DNA of 64,000 bases from Blastococcus sp. TML/M2B (lineage in GTDB: Bacteria; Actinomycetota; Actinomycetes; Mycobacteriales; Geodermatophilaceae), in contig NZ_JAENZZ010000002.1 in the NCBI RefSeq assembly GCF_016612865.1, positions 558,001-622,000 of the forward strand, read 5' to 3'. The position numbers and the translations under genes were made by a program. The notes beneath the pieces were generated by a model. That model worked only from the letters and a program-made list of their open reading frames with translations, did not search any database and was not told where the DNA came from. Positions 1-12,435 of this stretch are shown in pieces (the stretch's first letter is position 1; every line of letters begins with the position of its first letter).

Positions 1-683
1 GGCGTCGGCTCGGCGTTGACGATCACCACCCGCGCCCCGGCGCGCAGCGCCACCTCGACGAGCCCGGCTACCGGCCACACCTGGAGCGAGGTGCCGACGG
101 CGAGGAAGACGTCGCAGTCGCGGGCCGCGGCGACCGCCGCGTCGACCGCCCCGCCGTCGAGCTCCTGCCCGAAGCTGATCGTCGCCGACTTGAGGATCCC
201 GCCGCAGCTGCGGCAGGCCGGGTCGGGCTCCCCCGCCGCCACCCGCTCCAGCGCCTCGGACATCGTCGTCCGCGCCCGGCAGCCCAGGCACTCGACCTCG
301 TGCACCGTCCCGTGGATCTCGACCACCCGCTCCGGCGACGAGCCGGCCGCCTGGTGCAGCCCGTCGACGTTCTGCGTGACGATCGTGCGCAGCCGGCCCT
401 GGGCCTCGAGGTCGGCGAGCGCGGCGTGACCGGCGTTCGGCCGGGCCTGCAGCGCGGCCATGTCCCGGCGCGCGAGCCAGGCCCGGCGCCGGATCCCGGG
501 GTCGGCGACGTAGTAGGAGAGCGTCACCATCTTCTCGGCGTCCGGGTCCCGGGTCCACACGCCCTGCGGCCCCCGGTAGTCGGGGATGCCGCTGTCGGTG
601 GAGATGCCGGCGCCCGTCAGCGCGGTGATCCGCGCGGCGCCGGTCAGCCAGTCGGGCAGGGGCTCGGGGACTGTGCCGGTCAC
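1..683 (-). CDS. cobB: Sir2-family NAD-dependent protein deacylase (sirtuin), C-terminus cut by window edge
   Basis: Reading leftward from a GTG at 683, about 227 residues of a sirtuin are visible before the window ends. The NAD-binding motif GAGISTDSGIPDYRG lies near residue 20, followed by TQNVDGLH with the catalytic His near residue 105. Two zinc Cys pairs follow (ECLGC and ACRSCG), and VIVNAEPTP closes the visible part. The family removes acyl groups from lysines using NAD+, in the cytoplasm, and commonly regulates metabolic enzymes such as acetyl-CoA synthetase; the substrate here is unknown. A second in-frame GTG lies at 692, but the -10-like TACCGT seven bases before 683 favours 683 and a leaderless mRNA. 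It is divergent from aconitase. Confidence 0.93.
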   Translation of the reverse strand, partial: MTGTVPEPLPDWLTGAARITALTGAGISTDSGIPDYRGPQGVWTRDPDAEKMVTLSYYVADPGIRRRAWLARRDMAALQARPNAGHAALADLEAQGRLRTIVTQNVDGLHQAAGSSPERVVEIHGTVHEVECLGCRARTTMSEALERVAAGEPDPACRSCGGILKSATISFGQELDGGAVDAAVAAARDCDVFLAVGTSLQVWPVAGLVEVALRAGARVVIVNAEPT

Positions 684-696
684 GCCGTCCACGGTA
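684..696 (-). promoter_or_regulatory. -10 box for leaderless sirtuin transcript
   Basis: On the minus strand TACCGT (691-696) is followed by exactly seven bases and then the GTG start at 683. In actinobacteria this spacing usually places the transcription start at the first base of the start codon. No Shine-Dalgarno fits the start. The same arrangement recurs at six other genes in the window. Confidence 0.5.
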
Positions 697-816
697 AGGG
701 TCGCCTCACCCGGTGGCTGCTTGCGGGAACTGGGATGATCGCGGGTGGACACGAGCGCGTGAGCCAGCCGCGAGGAACCAGCACGCGACGAACCAGCGAG
801 GGGTAGGCGCAGAAGA

Positions 817-3672
<2,856 letters not shown>

Positions 3673-3697
3673 CCGACGCTGCACCGAGGAGCACCTG

Positions 3698-4459
3698 ATG
3701 GACCTGGGCCTGGGCGGTCGTGGCTTCCTGCTCACCGGCGCGAGCCGGGGATTGGGGTTCGCGACCGCCCGGGCCCTCGTCGACGACGGGGCCCGCGTGC
3801 TGATCAGCTCGCGGTCCGCGGAGTCCGTGGACGCCGCCGTCGCCTCGCTGGGCGGCGCGCCGGCGGCGTCCGGGGTGTCCGCCGACCTGGCGGACCCCGA
3901 CGCCGCCGAGCGGCTGGTCGCCGAGGCCCGCGAGCAGCTGGGGCAGGTCGACGGCGTGCTCATCTCGGTCGGCGGCCCCGCCCCCGGCACGGTGCTCTCG
4001 ACCCCCGAGGACGCCTGGCGGGCCGGGGTCGAGTCGGTGCTGCTCGGTCCGCTCCGGCTGGTCCGGGCGCTGGTCCCGCACCTGGGCGAGGGCGCGGCGA
4101 TCGGTTTCGTGCTGTCCATCTCGGTGCGCCAGCCGATCGGCCACCTGGCCATCTCCAACGGCCTGCGCCCCGGCCTGGCCATGACCGCGAAGGCACTCGC
4201 CGACGAGCTCGGCCCGCAGGGCATCCGGGTCCTCGGGTTGCTGCCGGGCACCGTCGCCACCGACCGGATCGCCGAGATCGAGGCGGCCTCCGGCGACCCC
4301 GTGAAGGCCCGCGCCCGGACCGAGGCCGGCATCCCGCTGCGCCGGGTCGGCCGGCCCGAGGAGTTCGGCCGGGTCGCCGCCTTCGCACTCTCCCCCGCTG
4401 CCTCCTACCTGACCGGGGTCATGATCCCGGTCGACGGCGGCATGACCCGGGCGCTGTGA
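3698..4459 (+). CDS. SDR-family oxidoreductase with degenerate active site
   Basis: A 253-residue short-chain dehydrogenase/reductase. The Rossmann cofactor motif TGASRGLG is at residues 14-21, and the C-terminal RRVGRPEEFGRVAAFALS...YLTGVMIPVDGG is typical of FabG-like SDRs. The usual catalytic YxxxK appears as SNGLR (in LAISNGLRPGLAMTAK), so Tyr and Lys seem to be replaced by Ser and Arg, while the preceding Ser of SISVRQP is kept. Substrate unknown; it may have atypical chemistry. GAGGAG lies six bases before ATG 3698. It starts 25 bases after acnA and is probably co-transcribed with it. Confidence 0.85.
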   Translation: MDLGLGGRGFLLTGASRGLGFATARALVDDGARVLISSRSAESVDAAVASLGGAPAASGVSADLADPDAAERLVAEAREQLGQVDGVLISVGGPAPGTVLSTPEDAWRAGVESVLLGPLRLVRALVPHLGEGAAIGFVLSISVRQPIGHLAISNGLRPGLAMTAKALADELGPQGIRVLGLLPGTVATDRIAEIEAASGDPVKARARTEAGIPLRRVGRPEEFGRVAAFALSPAASYLTGVMIPVDGGMTRAL

Positions 4460-4523
4460 GCGCCACGCCCGCACCCTCCGCGCTGTGTGCACGAACCGTC
4501 GTCACCCGGCGCCGGAGACCACG

Positions 4524-5273
4524 ATGAGTGCACAACCCGTGCTGGTCGCCTGCGCGCACGGGACGCGCAACCCCACCGGCCGGCGGCTGATCGCCGAACT
4601 CGCGCTCGCCGCGAAGCAGCTCCGCCCCGGCCTGGTGACGACGGCGGCCTTCGTCGACGTCCAGCCTCCCACCGTGGTGGACGTGGTCGCCGGGCTCGCC
4701 GCGGGAGGCCGACCCGCCGTCGTCGTCCCGCTGCTGCTGTCGGGCGGCTACCACGTGCACGTCGACATCGCGGACGCCGTCGCGGGCGCCGAGGGCACGG
4801 TGGCCGCGCGGCCGCTGGGCCCCGATCCGCGGCTGGCCGCGGTGCTGCTGGACCGGCTGGTGGAGGCCGGTGCCGACGCCGCCGACCCGCGGACCGCCGT
4901 CGTGGTCGCCGCCGCGGGCTCCAGCGACGCCCGCTCGGTCGCCGACGTCGAGCGCACCGCCGCGCTGCTGCAGCAGTCGTGGGCCGGTCCGGTCACCACC
5001 GGGTTCGGCTCGGCCGCGCAGCCCCCGGTGCCCGACGCCGTCGACGCCGCCCGTCGCGCCGGCGCCGACCGGGTCGTGCTGGCCGCCTACCTGCTGGCGC
5101 CGGGGCACTTCCACGACAAGCTGGCCGGCGCGGGCGCGGACCTGGTCACCGCTCCCCTGCTGCCCGACGCCCGGATCGCGGCCGTGCTGCTCGACCGCTA
5201 CGACGCCGCCGTCGGCGCATCCCCGGAGGCGGCCGCCCCCGCGGACGGGCTACCTGCTGCGGGGCCACGATGA
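4524..5273 (+). CDS. Sirohydrochlorin chelatase (CbiX/SirB-like), two-domain form
   Basis: A 249-residue protein of the CbiX/SirB family, which inserts Fe2+ or Co2+ into sirohydrochlorin during siroheme or cobalamin synthesis. The N-terminal domain starts with VACAHGTRNP, whose His is the catalytic metal ligand. The second half, VTTGFGSAAQPPVPDAVDAARRAGADRVVLAAYLLAPGHFHDK, repeats the fold and carries the second His region. ATG 4524 is preceded by GGAGA; an upstream start at 4485 would add 13 unlikely residues. The stop overlaps the next ATG (ATGA), so translation of the two is probably coupled. No nir or cob gene is nearby, so the metal cannot be assigned. Confidence 0.85.
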   Translation: MSAQPVLVACAHGTRNPTGRRLIAELALAAKQLRPGLVTTAAFVDVQPPTVVDVVAGLAAGGRPAVVVPLLLSGGYHVHVDIADAVAGAEGTVAARPLGPDPRLAAVLLDRLVEAGADAADPRTAVVVAAAGSSDARSVADVERTAALLQQSWAGPVTTGFGSAAQPPVPDAVDAARRAGADRVVLAAYLLAPGHFHDKLAGAGADLVTAPLLPDARIAAVLLDRYDAAVGASPEAAAPADGLPAAGPR

Positions 5274-6094
5274 ACGACCCCACCGACAACCGCCCGGCGG
5301 ACGACGGCGGGCGGCCGGCAACGCCCCTCGAGGACGCGTCGGCCCCCGACGCTCCCGCCGAGGACCCGGCCGCGGAGGATGCGCCCGCCCAGGACGCCCC
5401 CGCCGACGAAGCTCCGGCCGAGACGACGCCGTCGGGCGGCCGCAGCTGGAACCGGGTGACCGCCGGCATCGTCACCGCCGTGCTCGCGGTGGCGCTCGGG
5501 TTCGGGCTGGTCGTGCAGATCCGCAGCACCGGCGAGGAGGCGATCACCGGCACCACCGAGGACGACCTGGTGCGCATCCTCGACGAGCTGGACACCCGCG
5601 AGGAGCAGCTCCGCCAGCAGCTCGCCGAGCGCGAGCAGGCGGTCGAGGAGCTCAGCGGCAGCCGCACTCAGTCCGGCTCCGCCCTGGCGGAGGCGCAGCG
5701 GCGCGCGGAGGCGCTCGGCATCATGGCCGGCACCCTGCCGGCGCGCGGCCCCGGGCTGCGGCTGCTGATCAAGGACCCGGAGGGGGCGGTCACCCCGGCG
5801 GTCCTGCTCGACGCCATCCAGGAGCTCCGCGGCGCGGGCGCCGAGGCGATCGAGGTCGACGGCGTCCGGGTGGTGGTGTCCAGCTACGTCGGCGGCACCC
5901 CCGGCAAGCTCACCGTGGACGGCCGGCCGCTCAGTTCGCCCTACGAGGTCCTGGCGATCGGCCCGCCCACCGATCTGGAGGTGGCGCTCAACGTCTCCGG
6001 CGGCGTGGTGGCCGACGTCGCCCGCACCGGCGGCACCGCCTCGGTCACGCAGGTCGAGGAGATCTCCATCGACAGCCTCGTCGACGGCGGCTGA
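5270..6094 (+). CDS. DUF881-family membrane-anchored protein
   Basis: 274 residues. The first 60 are acidic and rich in Pro, Ala and Asp (disordered), then comes one membrane segment (VTAGIVTAVLAVALGFGLVVQI, about 61-82). A predicted coiled coil of about 45 residues follows (DELDTREEQLRQQLAEREQAVEEL), then a globular domain with GTLPARGPGLRLLIKDPEG and a C-terminal SGGVVADVARTGGTASVTQ. This architecture matches DUF881 proteins (YlxW/YlxX type), common near cell-division genes in actinobacteria and Firmicutes but without a firm biochemical role. It overlaps the chelatase stop by four bases. The likely topology is a cytoplasmic N-terminus with an external C-terminal domain. Confidence 0.85.
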   Translation: MNDPTDNRPADDGGRPATPLEDASAPDAPAEDPAAEDAPAQDAPADEAPAETTPSGGRSWNRVTAGIVTAVLAVALGFGLVVQIRSTGEEAITGTTEDDLVRILDELDTREEQLRQQLAEREQAVEELSGSRTQSGSALAEAQRRAEALGIMAGTLPARGPGLRLLIKDPEGAVTPAVLLDAIQELRGAGAEAIEVDGVRVVVSSYVGGTPGKLTVDGRPLSSPYEVLAIGPPTDLEVALNVSGGVVADVARTGGTASVTQVEEISIDSLVDGG

Positions 6095-6113
6095 CCGCCC
6101 GACCGCCCGCGGA

Positions 6114-6991
6114 TCAGCCGCCCGTGGCCACCGGCGCGCCGGGTCGGCCGACCACTGCGACCACGAGCCCGGCCACAACGCCGCCTCGACCCCGGCGACC
6201 GCCAGCGCGGCCACCTCGTGCGCGGCGGTCACCCCGGACCCGCAGTAGACCCCGACCTCCGCACCCGGCCGGACGCCGAGCGCGGCGAATCGGTCGGCCA
6301 GCTCCGCGGCGGGGAGGAAGGTGCCGTCCGCGGCCAGGTTCGCCGTCGTCGGGGCGCTCGTCGCACCGGGGACGTGACCCGCCCGCGGGTCGACCGGCTC
6401 CACCTCGCCGCGGAAGCGCTCCGCGGCGCGGGCGTCGAGCAGCACCCCGCCGCGGCCGGGCAGCGCCGCAGCGTCGTCCGCCTCCAGCACCGCCAACCCG
6501 CCGCCCCGCAGGACGACGTCCCCGGGCGGTGGGACGACGTCGCCGGTCGCCAGTTCCCCGCCGGCGCGGGTCCACGCGCCGAGCCCGCCGTCCAGCAGCC
6601 GGACGTCGGTCAGCCCGCCCCAGCGCAGCAGCCACCACGCGCGCGCGGCGGCCAGACCACCGGAGTCGTCGTAGGCCACGACCGGCCGGTCGAACGTGAC
6701 GCCCCAGCGCCGCGCGGCTGCTTGCAGTCGCTGTACCGACGGAACAGGGTGCCGGCCGCGGGCCGGTTCCGGCGGGTCGGCGAGCTCGGTCTCGAGGTCG
6801 ACGAACACTGCCCCCGGCAGGTGACCGGCGAGGTACTTCTCCCGCCCTCGGTCGTCGCCGAGCGCCCAGCGGACGTCGAGCAGCACCGGCCGCTCCCCCT
6901 CGGCCTGCAGCTGCTCCGCCGACACCAGTACCGCTGCCTGTCCGCGGAGAGGCAGACCGCTGTTCCCGGGAGGAGCAGGGGGGAGGGTCAC
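6114..6991 (-). CDS. Rhodanese/mercaptopyruvate sulfurtransferase-like, frameshift near C-terminus
   Basis: Two-domain thiosulfate/3-mercaptopyruvate sulfurtransferase, intended length about 292 residues. Domain 1 has VLLDVRWALGD, GHLPGAVFVDLE and VVAYDDSGGLAAARAWWLLR; domain 2 has the persulfide loop YCGSGVTAAHEVAAL with the catalytic Cys, and ends LWPGSWSQWSADPAR. One C is missing near 6131-6134: adding it gives PVATGG and a stop at 6114, the usual end of this family, whereas as written the frame runs on into DUF881 antisense. GTG 6991 overlaps the SnoaL-like stop (GTGA), so it is the last gene of a three-gene set. Enzymes of this kind move sulfane sulfur in thiol and cyanide metabolism. 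Confidence 0.88.
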
Positions 6992-7452
6992 TGGGCCGCC
7001 AGCAGGCCGCGCAGCTCCTCGGTCAGGGCGTCGCGGGCCTCGGGGTGCTGGTGCCAGGCGGCCGGCGTCGCCTGCAGCAGCTGGATGCGCCAGCGGCCGT
7101 CGCCGTCGTCGACCGCCAGGAGCGTGTGCACGGTGTGGAACCGGTCCTCCACGTCGCTGGCACCCGGCGGGATCATCCCGGCGTGCGCGATGAGCAGCGC
7201 CGTCCCCGGGGCGACCGCGCGCACCGAGCGGATGACCGCGACGTAGGCGGCGGTCTGGTGGCTGCCGAAGACCTGGCGCAGGTGGGCGGCGATCGCCAGC
7301 CGGCCGTGGTGGTGCGTCCCGTCGTAGCCGACGATGTCGCCGTCGTCCGCGAAGCAGGCCGCCACGGCCGCACCGCTGCGCCGGTTCCACCCGTCGAGGT
7401 AGGCGGCGTAGAGGGATCGGAGCTGGGCGTCGTGCGGATGCGCGGATGTCAC
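6988..7452 (-). CDS. SnoaL/SgcJ-like NTF2-fold protein
   Basis: 154 residues with the cone-shaped NTF2-like fold signature: an N-terminal helix (LRSLYAAYLDGWNRRSGAAVAACFADDGDIVGYDGT), then strands (HHHGRLAIAAHLRQVFG, TALLIAHAGMIPPG, RWRIQLLQATPAAWH). This matches the SgcJ/EcaC/DUF4440 group, mostly of unknown substrate. The start is GTG 7452, whose GTGA overlaps the stop of the ABC transporter; its own stop overlaps the GTG of the sulfurtransferase. Because of an indel upstream, it can be read in frame with the ABC transporter, giving a false fusion. Confidence 0.8.
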   Translation of the reverse strand: MTSAHPHDAQLRSLYAAYLDGWNRRSGAAVAACFADDGDIVGYDGTHHHGRLAIAAHLRQVFGSHQTAAYVAVIRSVRAVAPGTALLIAHAGMIPPGASDVEDRFHTVHTLLAVDDGDGRWRIQLLQATPAAWHQHPEARDALTEELRGLLAAQ

Positions 7453-9363
7453 GGAAGTGACGGTAGTGGTCCGGTCGCGGCGACCGCTCGACCCTCGCCG
7501 TCGGCGAACTGCGTGCGGTGCAGGTCGGCGTAGCCGACCCCCGAGCGCCAGCAACTCAGCGTGCGTACCCGACTCCACGATGCGACCGCCGTCCACCACG
7601 AGGATCTGGTCGGCGTCGCGCACAGTGGAGAGCCGGTGCGCGATCACCAGCGACGTCCGGCCGGTCAACGCGGCGTCCAGCGCCCGCTGCACGGCCGCCT
7701 CGGACTCGCTGTCCAGGTGCGCGGTCGCCTCGTCGAGGATCACGATGCCCGGCGCCTTGAGCAGCACCCGCGCGATCGCCAGCCGCTGCTTCTCCCCGCC
7801 GGAGAGCCGGTGGCCGCGGTCGCCGACGACGGTGTCCAGCCCGTCGGGCAGCCCGCGGACGAGGTCGGCGATGTGCGCCCCCTCCAGCGCCGCCCACAGC
7901 TGCTCCTCGGTCGCCTCGGGCCGCGCGTAGAGCAGGTTGCCGCGCATCGTGTCGTGGAACAGGTGCGCGTCCTGGCTCACCACCCCGATGGCGTCCCGCA
8001 GCGAGGCCAGCGTCGCCCGGCGGACGTCGACGCCGCCGACCCGCACCGCTCCCCCGGTGACGTCGTACAGCCGGGAGACCAGCGCGGCGACGGTCGACTT
8101 CCCGGCACCCGAGTGGCCCACCAGGGCGACCAGTTCTCCCGGCTCCACCCGGAAGGAGACGTCGTGCAGCACGTCGACCGGGCCGCCGTGCTCGGGCAGC
8201 GACACCTCTTCCAGTGACGGCAACGAGACGTCCTCGGCCGCGGGGTAGCTGAAGGAGACGGCGTCGAACTCGATCGACCGGTCATCGGCGGGCACCGGGA
8301 CGGCGTCCTCCGCCTCGCGGATCATCGGCGGCAGGTCGAGCACCTCGAACACCCGGTCGAAGCTGACCATGGCGCTCATGACGTCGACCCGGACGTTCGC
8401 CAGCGCGGTCAGCGGCCCGTACAGCCGGGACAGCAGCAGCGCCAGGGCGACGACGTCACCGGGGCTCAACGACCCGGTGAACGCCAGCCAGCCGCCCAGC
8501 CCGTAGACCAGGGCGGTGGCCAGCGCGGCGACGAGCGTGAGCGCGGTGAAGAAGAATCGGCCGTACATGGCCGAGAGGACGCCGATGTCGCGGACGCGGG
8601 CGGCGCGGCCGCTGAAGGAGCGCTCCTCCGCGTCGGGCCGGCCGAACAGCTTCACCAGCAGCGCGCCGGCGACGTTGAACCGCTCGGTCATCGTCGCGTT
8701 CATCGACGCGTTGAGCTCGTAGGACTCCCGGGTGATCTCCTGCAGCCGGCCGCCGATGCGCCGCGCCGGCAGCACGAACAGCGGCACGAGCACGAGCGAG
8801 AGCAGGGTGATCTGCCACGACAGCGTGAGCATGACCCCGGCGGTCAGCACCAGGCCGATGACGTTGGAGACGACGCCGGACAGCGTGGAGGTGAACGCCT
8901 GCTGGGCGCCGACGACGTCGTTGTTCAGCCGGCTGACCAGCGCACCGGTCTGCGTGCGGGTGAAGAACGCGACCGGCATGCGCTGGACGTGCGCGAACAC
9001 CTGGCTGCGCAGGTCGTAGATGACACCCTCGCCGATCCGCGCGGAGTACCAGCGGGTACCCAGCGAGATCGCGGCGTCGACGACCGCCAGGCCGGCGATG
9101 AACAGCGCGATGCGCACGATGTCGCCCGAGGTGCCCTCCAGCGAGGCGATCCGGTTGACGATGTTCCCGGCCAGCAGCGGGGTGACGACCCCGATCAGCG
9201 AGGATCCGACGACCAGCCCCAGGAAGAACCCCAGGTCACGGCGGTAGGGCCGGGCGACGCCCAGGATCCGCCGCACGGTGCCCGGAGGCAGCCGGCGGCC
9301 GGTGACCGAGGGATCCCGGCGGAACGACCGCATCGCGGCCATCGAGGTCATGGTGGGGTGCAT
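7449..9363 (-). CDS. ABC transporter, fused permease-ATPase (exporter type), frameshift near C-terminus
   Basis: Intended length about 637 residues. A six-helix exporter membrane domain spans about 40-330 (ILGVARPYRRDLGFFLGLVVG through YGLGGWLAFTGSLSPGDVVAL). The ATPase domain has Walker A GHSGAGKST, signature LSGGEKQRLAIARVLL, Walker B IVILDEAT and the switch IAHRLSTV. The family works as homo- or heterodimers exporting lipids, drugs or peptides; the substrate is unknown. An extra base in the C run 7538-7542 shifts the frame. Correcting it gives GYADLHRTQFADGEG and a TGA at 7449 that overlaps the next start. ATG 9363 has GAGG eight bases upstream. Confidence 0.9.
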
Positions 9364-9422
9364 GGTTCCGACCTCACGTGGTGCTGCGCCTCCTCCTGCC
9401 GCGCCGTTCCCGGCGTCGGCCT

Positions 9423-9441
9423 CCCGCGCAACGTGCGCGGG
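9423..9441 (-). terminator. Hairpin downstream of enoyl-CoA hydratase
   Basis: A 7-bp perfect stem, CCCGCGC/GCGCGGG, with loop AACGT, lies in the 144-base gap between the hydratase stop and the ABC transporter start. There is no U-tract, as is usual for intrinsic terminators in GC-rich actinobacteria. Confidence 0.45.
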
Positions 9442-9507
9442 CACGGCGCTGTTCCGGCGGACCCGGACGGGCCCGCAGGAGCACAGCCTCGCAGCGACCT
9501 CCGACGG

Positions 9508-10288
9508 TCAGCGCCCGCCGGCGAGCTCCCGCAGCCGGCGCACCTGCGCGGCCCGCTCGGCGGCGTCCTGCGTGGCGGGGTCGTTGCGCACCGCGGAGCG
9601 CACCAGGGCGGCGGTCTCCCGGCTGGCACCGGCCGGCGGGCCCAGCAGCGCGTGCGTCAGCTGCGCGACGGCCGCGTCGAGCTGCGCGACCGGGACGACG
9701 ACGTTGGCCAGCCCCATCGCGTGCGCCTCGGCGGCACCGACCGGGCGGCCGGTCAGGCAGATCTCCATCGCCCGCGAGTACCCGACCAGCTCGACCAGCG
9801 TGCTGGTGCCGGTCAGGTCGGGCACCAGGCCGAGCGTCGGCTCGGGCAGCCGCAGCTGCGCGTCCTCGGCGAGCACCCGCAGGTCGCAGGCGAGCGCCAG
9901 CTGGCAGCCCGCCCCGATGGCATGCCCCTGCACCGCGGCGATCGAGACGATGCCCGGCGTCCGCAGCCAGCGGAACCCGCGCTGGTACTCGCGGATCTGC
10001 TCCTCGGCGTCCGCGGACGGGCGCCGCCCGAGGTTCGCCGAGGCCGCCGGTGGTGCCCGGCGAGGCGTCGAACATGCTGCGGTCGAGGCCGGCCGAGAAG
10101 GCGCGGCCCTCGCCCCGCAGCACGACCACGCGGACCTCGTCGTCCAGCGAGTCGCCGATCGCGGCCAGCGCGGCCCAGGTGGCCGGCGTCTGCGCGTTGA
10201 GCTGCTCGGGCCGGTCGAGGGTGACGGTGAGGACGGCGCCGTCCCGCGCGGTGCGGACGAAGCCGTCGGGTGGGGTCGGCGCGCTCAC
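9508..10288 (-). CDS. Enoyl-CoA hydratase/isomerase family protein, with internal frameshift
   Basis: Crotonase-fold protein, intended length about 259 residues. Visible are LDRPEQLNAQTPATWAAL, the oxyanion segment VVVLRGEGRAFSAGLDRSMF, then, in another frame, VQGHAIGAGCQLALACDLRVLAEDA and LPEPTLGLVPDLTGT. The frame breaks near 10040-10048 (one extra base, or two missing); the intervening frame reads ASANLGRRPSADAEEQIREYQ, the normal linker. It probably acts in fatty-acid or branched acyl-CoA beta-oxidation, but the substrate cannot be told. The GTG start at 10288 overlaps the stop of the upstream HTH gene (GTGA). Confidence 0.88.
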
Positions 10289-10512
10289 GCCTTCTTGCTG
10301 TTCCGGTTGGCGCCGCCGCGGCTGCGGAGGGTGGCGCCGGACTCGGAGAGCAGCCGGTGGACGAACCCGTACGAGCGCTTCGTCGACTCCGCCAGCGAGC
10401 GGATGCTCTCGCCGTCGTCGTACCGCTTGCGCAGCTCGTCGGCGAGCGTGCTCCGGTCACCGCCGGTGATCCGCTTGCCCTTGCCCAGGTCCGCAGTGCT
10501 CGTGTCGGCCAT
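10285..10512 (-). CDS. Small helix-turn-helix DNA-binding protein
   Basis: 75 residues, basic. The segment STLADELRKRYDDGESIRSLAESTKRSYGFVHRLLSESG is a compact helix-turn-helix of the sort found in a small, widely conserved actinobacterial HTH protein of unknown role. The C-terminus RSRGGANRNSKKA is a positively charged tail. ATG 10512 follows a strong GGAGGGGAG. It overlaps the hydratase start by four bases, so the two are co-translated. A nucleoid-associated or local regulatory role is possible but not shown. Confidence 0.8.
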   Translation of the reverse strand: MADTSTADLGKGKRITGGDRSTLADELRKRYDDGESIRSLAESTKRSYGFVHRLLSESGATLRSRGGANRNSKKA

Positions 10513-10703
10513 GGCTCCCCTCCGTGTCAGCTGTTCCATTCATGATCAGCCACCGGCACGCTGTCCGCGACGTGAAGGCAATGACATCGCGGTCCTCCGG
10601 ACCGCACCGCGTCCACGAGCCGTACCCCGGCTGCGCTGAGCGCGTCCGTCACGCCTGCGCGGGACCCTCCGGGCCCCACTCGGCGCGACAGTGCTCCATC
10701 CCC

Positions 10704-12305
<1,602 letters not shown>

Positions 12306-12318
12306 TGAACCCAGGGTA
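12306..12318 (-). promoter_or_regulatory. -10 box for leaderless ABC-F transcript
   Basis: Minus strand TACCCT (12313-12318), seven bases, then GTG 12305. No Shine-Dalgarno is present. It shares the spacing seen at cobB, ctaA, uvrB and the S9 peptidase. Confidence 0.5.
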
Positions 12319-12435
12319 GGCGCTCGCGGTGCGATTCCCCCCACGTCGCCGGGGTGACATCGGCGGCATCGCCCGCCCGGGCGTGTTCTGTGGACGGGCG
12401 CCCCACGCACGGGCCGGACCCGCGAAGATGCGGTC

